This document shows, in pieces, positions 54,766 to 64,000 of a stretch of 64,000 nt of DNA. Source of the stretch: Beroe forskalii (Eukaryota; Ctenophora; Nuda; Beroida; Beroidae); contig WFMF01000429.1 of assembly GCA_011033025.1 (NCBI GenBank), positions 91,773 to 155,772 on the forward strand. Reading direction: 5' to 3'. The notes below the pieces were generated by a model. It was not told the DNA's origin. It saw only the letters and a list, made by a program, of their open reading frames with translations, and did not search any database. The first letter of the stretch is position 1. Every line of letters begins with the position of its first letter. Position numbers and translations under genes: made by a program.

Positions 54766-57659
54766 CCTTCATCATACCACGGAGGTGACTGCATCTTCCT
54801 ACACAAATATAGCCAACGAATGTAATGAGTAATCCTTTTGAGATTGTAAATAAGAGTGAAAGTAACGTAATTTTGGCCAAACAGAGTTTTTACAAATAAA
54901 ATTATTGACGCATATCATGTTATTGATCATTACGAAAGTGTATCTAGGGCAAAAAACGAAAAGGCCCCAGAAGCTGATTGGGCATATAAAAGCGGGTTGA
55001 TGTACATTGTACAAACAGAATGATAGCTAGAAACTAGAAAGTAGAAAGTCTCGGTATGTAATATCGTGCGCATGTGCGGAATGCTGGGTGAGCCACCTGA
55101 TCTATATTACAGGGAACACACATCCCCTTCCCAAATTGAATCTGGAACACATGTACAGCTGACAGAGATTGTAGAAAGAACTAGTGAAGTTGCTCCAAGG
55201 GCGATTTAGCAGCTGCAACCAAGTGATATCGATAACAGGTTTACCTACAGGTCAAGCGTGAAATTGACCATAAAATTCACCCATATGATTGGTCAATATC
55301 ATGACGGTTTCAGGATCCCTCGGGTAATATAATACGTCACCGAAATAATTGTGACGACACTGCGAAATGCGAGGATTCAGAGTGGTGAATCAATGACGTG
55401 GAACCGAACGGGCATCTGATCATCTGGATCGGGGGCATTTGAAATATTTTGAATGATGTACAACCTAGGTAAGTTGTTGCTCAGAGATGATTCACGTCAG
55501 CACGCCTTCATTTCCTAAGTGATTAAGTTTCTTTTATTGCTTCTACAATGCATTATTACATGTTTTTGCAGGCAATGGGTAGTATCAAGAGCATCAAAGA
55601 TCGCCTCCAGAAACACGTCCATATTATTTTATTTGAAAATGAAAGTTCGATCTGATAACAAATTACACATGCAATTTGCTTCATTCTTTAATTGACTCTG
55701 TTAGCATCAGGTGGTGAAACATGACGAAATTAACAACACTATAATTCTGCTCGAAAATTCATGGAACAAAATGAAATTGGCTGGAATTAAAATAAATTGA
55801 CTGGGTAATAAAAATGCACTGGGTTATAAAGAGTCTAAGTAGGTAATGAATCCGCTGCAATATGCCAGGCATTTTTGGGATACAAAAGAATTTCATTGTG
55901 GTGACACGATTTCAGACCCCCCCTAATGGATATTCACAACAAATGGATCATGGGAGAAAAGAATTTCTGGAGAATGGAAGCTTCGACTAAGTGATAGGCG
56001 GTTTGACATCAACAAATGACCAATTTAAATCATGGCAACGTCGTCACAGAAAACCTGGCCCAGTGCGGACAGAATGATTGCTTAGGACAGTCTAATGCCC
56101 GAGTAACAAAGTCAACTGATAGTGTTCTTTTCAGCAGGCATATAAACTGGCTAATGGAGCAATTAAAAGTAGTGAGTCAAATGTGTCTGCGTCTTTTCAG
56201 AAATTGATTACATTGCACAAAAAAACTTTTTGTCTGGGAGTGGTAAAGGTTACGAACGGAAAAAGCTGCTTGACCAATTGACCAGTGACCAAAGATAACT
56301 CGACAAGCTGGCTTGATGTTATCAACAGACCAATTGCCAATGATCACATGATGATATTGATTTAACCATGATTATGATTTCATTATCAGTAGTCATATTA
56401 GTAGCCATATCTGAATCGCAGGAAAAGTGGACACTTATAAACCGCTATGGCGCTATACTATTGAAACTTCGTAACAAACACCATTGTAACGCCAGAGGTC
56501 ACGAATCACCCGAATGCTAAATAAAGATTTTTATTAATTACCCCTAGAAAACTCAGCTGAATGAAAGAAAATAGAATTCTAATATTGAGATTGACATAAA
56601 ACAATGTTGAATGGTGAAGGGCAAATTGTCAGAGAAAAGAATAAAGGACTTTGGGACTGTATCATTGTACCGACTGACTATGACAAATTAATTGCTCGAG
56701 CAAGTTGGTAAATTTTCTGTAGAACGATTGACAGTAGATTTGATTGCACGCTATTGAGACAATAAATTTTCAGATGGTGGAAGTGATTCAATTTCAAGCT
56801 CCATATAGTGCATAGATAAGGAAAATATTTGCGTCGGTTATTGAGAACGAAAAAAAGGACTAACGAAGTTTTGGTCAGGAATTCCGCATCTTTCCATATT
56901 TTACTTGACCGAATTTACGTAAATCTTTGATTTTTAGTCACGCATAATATGAAACTTTTGATGGACGTGGCAAAACGTATAGTTAACTAAACTAACGTAG
57001 TGAAATTTACATGATAATAGCAAGCCAGCTTGAATCACACTACTATAAAGAAAGCTTTAATTAATCCTAATAATTCATCTCTCTTCACTTTGCCATGGCA
57101 GTCCATGGGATGTCATGCCGGTGCCATTCATTGTTCAAGATAGTGTAGGTTCATTGTTGATTCATTAAAATCAACCATTTTAAACTGCGGCGCGCGACCA
57201 CGGAATGTCCTTGTACATCGTACAAGCACGGAAATTCAATTGGCGGATGAAACTTATTGATATGAACTTCGATATTTGTTTACAAGAATACAATCAAATT
57301 TTATAATGTATATTTCATTCCGCCGTATTTTGAACTATGGCCAAATCCTAAACCAGGGAAAGCCTGACTTCCTGAAGTCAAAGAGCACCGATCACGATGA
57401 TCCGCAGTGTAAAATCAGACATTTCTGAAATGAAACAGTGTTGCTCTGAAAGAGTTGCGACTCTGATGCAGCCGTGGGCACGTGTGCAGTGTTCTCAGAA
57501 TCATGATGATCCTACATAATAGACTGCTTTGTTTACTTCAGACATTTCAAAGACACGAACTCGCACACTTTTCACTTTAATTATTTTAATACATTAGTGG
57601 CCACTGCACCCAAAGCAAGTTCAGCATAATAGGATCGAAATTTTGGTGAAATTGATGCA
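54766..57659. other. Upstream of the guanylate cyclase gene; no gene seen
   Basis: Should contain the cyclase promoter and 5' UTR. The signal-peptide ATG at 54765 is preceded on the gene strand by non-coding AT-rich sequence. A MITE half-copy lies at about 55260-55325. The remaining short frames have no domain. Confidence 0.5.
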
Positions 57660-58639
57660 ATTTAAATTGAAGCAATATTAAGTAATGATAATTAAATCCA
57701 CTGATAAAAACCCAATTATTGCAACAAAAACTACCCAACATGTACATGACCTTACTAAACGATAACAGGGAAAAGTAAATTTAAAAGATATTCCTGTCCG
57801 GCTCTTAATTTGTTCACTTATTCATAGCAGAAATTACCAAAGTTGGGCATAAAAAGTAACAAAACATATTGTAACAAACCCATAGAACAGTAATTGCAAG
57901 TTAACAACACATTGTATATATTTATTTATTAATAAACAGAATGGAATAGAAATAGAGAGAAATGAAGAGCGCTACAAAGAGAAGCAGCAGCTAGCTCTTT
58001 GTCATCTGTTAAAGAGCAAGTGTTATAGTTATAAGTGAAATATACGACGTGAGAATGTACTGTATGTTCTCACTGTGTGTACTGTATACTCGTAGACTTG
58101 TATATAGTACGTGCTACGTAGGTAGATGTTAAATAGCACAGAGAGAAACAGTGGGCGCATGGCACTTGTATATATATATAGAATAATAATGTTGTCTATA
58201 TACTTTATCACAAACAGACATACATATTTGTGTGTTTGGAATATCAAAAAAATCTGACAAATCTTGTCACAAATTAACGTTGCAATGAAACAACAAATTT
58301 GTACAAATCATAGCTTTTCCAACCCTACCACTAAGAAATGAAATGGTCACAAGAGGAGCAAGCCATTAATAAAACCGGCAATCTATCAAGTTCCTAGAGA
58401 TAATCAGTCAAAAGTAGACATCTTAACCGTTGAGAAAGTATCAAAATTTGAGAGAACTGAGTGATTGGAAATGTGAAATGAGTGCTAGGCGCTAGGACGA
58501 ATAATGAATATGTCGATATCGAGGCTATATCGGAAGCGTTACTAAAGTACTAAGTAAGCAGGCGAAGAGAAACTAATTGTTCCAAAAACCATTCATTTGA
58601 AATCTTCCATTCAGGTTCATAAAATCGTTCGATCAGGTG

Positions 58640-58797
58640 ACCCTACTTTACATTCAATCCTACGTTACATTCAATCCTACGTTACATTCAATCCTACGTT
58701 ACATTCGATCCTACGTTACATTCAATCCTACGTTACATTCAATCCTACGTTACATTCAATCCTACGTTACATCCAACTTACTTTACACTTTTTACAC
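58640..58797. repeat. 17 bp minisatellite, inverted copy of 26335-26492
   Basis: About eight to nine units of ctacgttacattcaatc; one unit has tcgatc. Confidence 0.88.
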
Positions 58798-59766
58798 TCA
58801 ATCCTTCGTTACATTCAATCGTACAAGCACAGGTAACCACTTCAAAACATTGAGCACAGTGCCAATTATGAAGGAGGGGGGATGGGGCATATTGTAATAA
58901 AAACCTTCAATAAATAACGTTAAATAACAGACCAATATATTATGAAGTATACCAATACATATATTTATTAGCTTTATTAACACACCCCTGTCTAATATTT
59001 TAATATCTTTCTAATGACGTGATATTATATGTCACTACGGAGTACGTGAGTAACCAAGCCGTCCACTGTTTATTTAATATACCAGTTTTTTTTCGTGCAC
59101 AATCCACAGACCACACGTCACCGGTTGCGCGAGTGACGGTGGCAGCTCTCCATTGCAGAGAGCTCTGCTGGGACCCACTGTTTGTTTATCATACCACTGT
59201 ACTGGACTCAGGAGAGAGGATTACCTATTAGAACTTATACAGGTTAATAATGGGAACTTACGGTATAATTGTGACATTGATATTAGTGAGTAGTTAGTTG
59301 GGGGTATTGTAAACTGTATTTGGTCCCCGGCTAGCTTCACAAACTTTTGTTCTTGTTAAAACATAGTGTTTGTTTGCTCCCACTACTTCCAAAAGTTCGG
59401 GCGAAAAGCCCAGTACCAATTAATAACTAACACTTTATTGAGGGTGTTTATATAAATCAAAATAAAACTACATTGATGGAGCGCGCAACCACCTCATGGA
59501 TTACTGTTGATTTAGAGAAACCTCTAGACACTGTATTTAAAGCAGCAGTGTAGTGATGCCAGAACACAGAGTGCATTGAGGTGATTGTCTCGATTTATCA
59601 GTCAGGTGATTGAGCAATGGGATCACTTGATCGATTAACGTGATTCCAAGACTGCCTGAAATAGTCACGTGTTATCTCAGAATTCCGAGAGGTTACACCT
59701 CGGCAACCCAGCTTATTCACGCTCATTGACTCAAGAATACAAGTTGTTTTGCTTTTGAGTTGAACT

Positions 59767-61136
59767 ATGTTGACAATCAACCTTGTGCTTTTTATCCTGG
59801 CTTCACTCTTCGACAATGGTAAGTGTCTGTCAAAGAATTTAACCGCTACTCAGTACAGAAAATTTGATTAACGACTGATGAATCTTTTTCAAGCGGAACT
59901 TTTGTTCCCTAAATTATCCACAACTTTCCAATGACTTGGTACTCTGCTTCCCCTTCACCACACCCTGTAACCAATGACCCACACCCTGTAACCAATGACC
60001 ACACCCTGTAACCAATGACCACACCCTGTAACCAATGACCCCCACCCTGTAACCAATGACCACACCCTGTAACCAATGACCACACCCTGTTACCAATGAC
60101 CACACCCTGTAACCAATGACCACACCCTGTTACCAATGACCACACCCTGTTACCAATGACCACACCCTGTAACCAATGACCACACCCTGTAACCAATGAC
60201 CACACCCTGTTACCAATGACCACACCCTGTTACCAATGACCCCCACCTTGTAACCAATGACCACACCCTGTAGCCAATGACCACACCCTGTAACCAATGA
60301 CCACACCCTGTAACCAATGACCCCCACCTTGTAACCAATGACCACACCCTGTAACCAATGACCACACCCTGTAACCAATGACCCCCACCTTGTAACCAAT
60401 AACCACACCCTGTAACCAATGACCACACCCTGTAACCAATGACCACACCTTGTAACCAATGACCACACCTTGTAACCAATGACCACACCCTGTAACCAAT
60501 GACCACACCCTGTAACCAATGACCCCCACCTTGTAACCAATGACCACACCCTGCAACCAATGACCACACCCTGTTACCAATGACCACACCCTGTAACCAA
60601 TGACCGCAGCCAGTGGGGCAGATCAAGTGAGACTGGTTCACGCGACCATGTCACACGCCAAGACCCCCGCCTCGCGGGCTATAGACGGTAACTTCGGCAC
60701 GTACATCTTCTCCGGCACCTACTGGAACACGGACCTCTGGTTCCGGGCCAAGTTTGCTGAGAGATCCTGTGTTGGGGAGGTGGTGTTCTACAGCACCAAG
60801 GGAAGTGGCAGATACAGGTTCGCTGGGGCATGCTATTCCTAGTGCTGCGAACTATTAATGCTTTCAACAGCAATTTTATTTTGTCATCTACCGTTTGCTT
60901 CATCAACTACATTAGCACAGACATCAAACATTGTTATTATGGTTGTTGTAAACTCATGAACCTTTATAGATAAGACACTGGATTGACGGAGAAATATAAA
61001 CATACAAGGTACTTTGATTTTGAATTATTTATTTTCTTAACTGCAGGGCTGGAACGGAGATCAGTATCATTGACAGTGGCAGTGGAGCTTCTCACCTGTG
61101 TGGCACACTAAAATATACGGACGACTCTCCTTACAG
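59767..61136 (+). CDS. Duplicated 5' part of the secreted discoidin/VWD gene (exons 1-3)
   Basis: Exons 59767-59818 (signal peptide MLTINLVLFILASLFDN), 60610-60817 and 61047-61136 have the same lengths and phases as left-arm exons 1-3, with intact frames and splice sites. They encode the first ~116 residues: signal peptide and most of a discoidin-like domain. Differences from the left copy are few (LSIS to LTIN). VWD exon 4 is absent: homology stops at about 61455. An acceptor at 61351-61352 (cccctcag) in the correct phase opens a further 132 codons to a stop at 61750. This could be a replacement terminal exon, but that stretch has no domain I recognise. It is either a 5'-truncated-duplicate pseudogene or a new chimeric gene with the parental promoter. 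Confidence 0.6.
59956..60609. repeat. 20 bp minisatellite, right-arm copy
   Basis: About 32 copies of ccacaccctgtaaccaatga, several one base longer (cccccacc), against about 23 in the left arm. The array ends at the acceptor of the duplicated exon 2. Confidence 0.92.
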
Positions 61137-61811
61137 GTTAAGCACTGATCTGTTGAGTAATTGAGGTGACTGAACTAGTCTTAGTAGGGTCAGAATAAAA
61201 ACCTCAACAAAACCATAGGCACTCGATCAATGAATTCACTAAGAAAGTGGCGAGTCATACCCCAATTTGTGATTTATTTATGGAGTGTCGTCTTGGATGT
61301 ATATTATATAACTTCATCATTGACCCATTTGCTTTCTTTTCAAACCCCTCAGTGGTTACCACCGTTGGTGTACCACTAGATATCTCCGAGGCACTTGTGG
61401 CGTGTCACCAACTCCCCATGTTTATGCAGTGCGTAATATCTTGGTTTGTGCTCTAGGGTGCGCCCTTTTTTCAAAGTTTTTTAGGCTCTTTGACCCGATT
61501 GTAGATCTCAGTGAGCTGATCACGAGGATATCAAGTTTTTTGAAATTGGACAATGTCTTCCTTTGCCTCTGGGCGTTTTTCTGTTTCGTGACGTCACATC
61601 ACGTGACCTGTCACGTGATCCGCCTGCTAGTACTTTGTGCGCGCTCTGATTCCGCGCGCGCAATTGTAATTCTATGCGCGTTCGCGGATCTGAGTTGTCT
61701 GTGTCAATTCTGTGCTATCTATGGCATTGGTAAGACTTATCTTTATTGAATAATAGAATTTTCTGTTACCAATCTATGATAGACGCAGATAGCAAATAAT
61801 TTAAGGATCAG

Positions 61812-63203
61812 TATGGTGGCCGAGAGTGGCCATCGAAAAATTTTCACTTTTCAGCAGAAAAAAAAAACTTCGAAAAAAAAATCATGTGAAAAAAATCGCT
61901 TTTGGCCGAGAGTGGCCATCGAAAAATTTTCAGCAGAGAAAAAAAAACTTCGAAAAAAAAATCATGTGAAAAAAATTCGCTCTTGGCCGAGAGTGGCCAT
62001 CGAGGGTTTTTCAGCAGAAAAAAAATCATATGAAAAAATCGCTCTTGGCCGAGAGTGGCCATATTGAAAGCAACATGCATGTGCTCATGTATGTGCGTGC
62101 GCGTGATTGATAAATGATATCACGCACAGCGACACAGTTCACCTGTATGTGTCCGCATCAAACCATTGATTGACCCACCGACTGACCCATCGATGGACCT
62201 ATTGATGATGCCATGTTGAAATTTAGATGCTCTCATTGACAACGCATACTTAATCGTTGTCAGACGTTGTCTGACCCCCGCTCAAGAGATTTCCAAAAAT
62301 TCTTATATTAGAGTATTTTCGATATCTGAAGATTTTTCGACGCTGATTCCAAATCGCCCCCCATGACGTAGGGTAAAAATGCAACCCTGAGAAGTAATAG
62401 GCGAAAAACTGATTTTTGTCTGGTCACGTAACCAATAGACCAGTGCTCGGCTAAACGGATGAAAAAGCCTTATTTCTCAGTCGGGTTAGGGTAATGGTTA
62501 GGGCAGTGGTATGGTTTCAGGTTTGGGAGGTCAGTTAGGGTCAAGGATTGAGAGCCGTATAAAAAGTAGTGCCACGTGATTGTGCGCTGGCGAGCGATTA
62601 AGTAAGAGCCCTTTCAACTACAGACTAGGCCCTAGGGCACTGGTATTTGTCCTGCATGACACTATTCAAGTATGACCTGTATGTGTCCTTATGACGATTG
62701 TCGACCTGGGCCTGCCGACTGATCCATCTGCATTGATACACCTATTGATAATGACATCACTGATCGTTGACGTGTGCAGGAATAGGGAAATAGGTGTCAA
62801 TGATAACATCTAAATTTCAACATGGCATTGTCAATGGGTCTGTCGATGGGTCAGTCGGTGGGTCAATCAATGGTTTGATGCGGACACTGTGTCGCTGTGC
62901 GTGATATCATTTATCAATCACGCGCACGCACATACATGAGCACACGCATGTTGCTTTCAATATGGCCACTCTCGGCCAAGAGCGATTTTTTTCATATGAT
63001 TTTTTTTCTGCTGAAAAATTTTCGATGGCCACTCTCGGCCAAGAGCGATTTTTTTTCACATGATTTTTTTTCCGAAGTTTTTTTCTCTGCTGAAAATTTT
63101 TCGATGGCCACTCTCGGCCAAGAGCGATTTTTTTCACATGATTTTTTTTCGAAGTTTTTTTTTTCTGCTGAAAATTTTTCGATGGCCACTCTCGGCCACC
63201 ATA
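61812..63203. mobile_element. Inverted-repeat transposon of about 1.4 kb, GATCAG target duplication
   Basis: The ends read TATGGTGGCCGAGAGTGGCC and its reverse complement. GATCAG flanks both sides (61806-61811 and 63204-63209). The inverted arms are about 430 bp. Each begins with three or four ~75 bp tandem subrepeats (cttggccgagagtggccatc, then a poly-A-rich stretch with tcatgtgaaaa) and continues with matching unique sequence (cacgcacagcgacacag, gaccca(c/t)cgactgaccc). The centre, about 570 bp, has no transposase. A paralogous empty site exists at about 63710-63775. Confidence 0.8.
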
Positions 63204-64000
63204 GATCAGCTTATCTTGCCAGTGACATTTTCAAGGCTGATAATTGCGATAACTTGGAAAATGGAAGCTCAAGTTTATACATTGAGAGCTGAGAAGTACA
63301 TTAGTACTATACAGGGTTAAAATTGTACATCCCAATCTGGAGTGTCCCCAGTCAGATCACATGACAAAGCAGAGGACACTCCCTCAACCATTGATAGAGC
63401 AAAAACAAGGTTCACGTGACTGATAGAGGAGGAAGCAAGCAGTATCTCTTTGACCATGAAGAAATCCAGTTAACAGTGACCTAGTTTGTTATATTTTAAC
63501 GAGTAGGCACTTTTGCTAATTCTATTTCATCGTTCGGCAGTCTTGAAGCTTATTCCGATCCCGAGATCGCGAATTCGTACTCTTCTGATTCATATGATTA
63601 GGAAACGGCAAGATAACGGTATGCAAGTTCCACAGGACTGTGAACCGTCGCTCAAAATCCGGGCACCATAGAATTTTCTGATACCAATCTACTAATTCAA
63701 CGATAGACGCAGAAAACAGATAATTTTAGAATCAGCAAGTCTTACCAGTACCATTTTCAAGCTGATAATTCCGATTACGGCAGTCTTAAGAACCTCTCTG
63801 ACACCACCGGCCGGCCGACTTGCCAGACAGCCAGCCAGCCGGTCAGCCAGCCGGCCAGCAGGCCGGCTAGCCGGCCGGCTAGTTAGCCAGCTGGTCGGCT
63901 AGCCGATCGCCTTGCCAGTGCAATTTTCGAGCTGATAATTGCAATTACTTGGAAAATGGAAGCTTTAGTTTATACACTGGGGCCAAGAAGTACATTAGCA
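63204..64000. repeat. Dispersed repeat copies and a CCGGC-rich tandem stretch
   Basis: 63204-63310 continues the repeat interrupted by the transposon (cttgccagtgacattttc, ataacttggaaaatggaagc). It is matched by 63730-63780 and again by 63915-64000. 63660-63730 matches 61750-61805. Between them, 63805-63905 is a degenerate GGCCGGC/CAGC tandem repeat. No gene seen. Confidence 0.65.

Larger units (their letters stand above)
57660..61455. repeat. Right arm of large inverted duplication
   Basis: Reverse complement of 23605-28168. It starts abruptly at ttaaattgaagcaatatt (57661) and ends inside the 91 bp-repeat homologue at taatatcttggtttgtgctc (61454), where the left copy continues into VWD exon 4 and the right does not. 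It lacks the ~670 bp left-arm segment and the five-fold 91 bp array. Confidence 0.88.

Noticed and set aside
57660..61455. Right arm as a mere assembly duplicate of the left arm
   Set aside because: The arms differ by substitutions, array length, a 670 bp indel and different outer flanks, so they are separate loci.

Overview
This is a metazoan nuclear window, most likely from a marine non-bilaterian or other early-branching invertebrate. The evidence is short exons with GT-AG introns, a receptor guanylate cyclase of about 23 exons, a class A GPCR, a BTB protein, a VWD-C8-TIL protein with a discoidin-like head, and a transglutaminase-like/discoidin protein of non-bilaterian flavour. Species cannot be decided by reading. 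There are no bacterial operons, rRNA or CRISPR.

Layout. 1-5.8 kb: last exon of a rhodopsin-family GPCR (minus strand). 5.8-9.9 kb: repeats, including a TTAA-flanked foldback element. 9.9-12.7 kb: a 932-residue transglutaminase-like/discoidin protein. 12.7-21.5 kb: no gene seen, but several small repeats and a cluster of TGACGTCA palindromes. 21.5-25.4 kb: a secreted discoidin/VWD/C8/TIL/Ig gene that I rebuilt as four exons (minus). 23.6-28.2 kb and 57.7-61.5 kb: two arms of a large inverted duplication. The right arm carries a second copy of the first three exons of the secreted gene. 28.9-30.2 kb: a proline-rich coding exon (plus). 35.3-38.3 kb: a complete four-exon BTB-only gene whose first intron is mostly an ~85-copy minisatellite. 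39.1-54.8 kb: a complete receptor guanylate cyclase gene, about 1206 residues, 23 exons (minus), with a frameshifted PIM-like kinase copy and a 2 kb minisatellite inside its largest intron. 61.8-63.2 kb: an inverted-repeat transposon with a 6 bp target duplication and a paralogous empty site nearby.

The main observation is that minisatellites here are repeatedly tied to splice junctions. In at least three introns the tandem unit contains the 3' splice site plus the first 14-31 bases of the next exon, and in one it contains the 5' splice site. In others the array abuts the exon or fills nearly the whole intron. This looks like one local process (tandem duplication across exon-intron boundaries) acting on several unrelated genes, and it multiplies candidate splice sites up to fivefold.

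Functionally, the cyclase has a signal peptide, ANF-receptor-like ectodomain, one membrane helix, a degenerate kinase-homology domain, a coiled coil and a cyclase domain with guanine-specificity residues. It should make cGMP at the plasma membrane. The other genes show no obvious shared pathway. Exon models were made by eye from splice consensus and reading-frame continuity, without transcript data.
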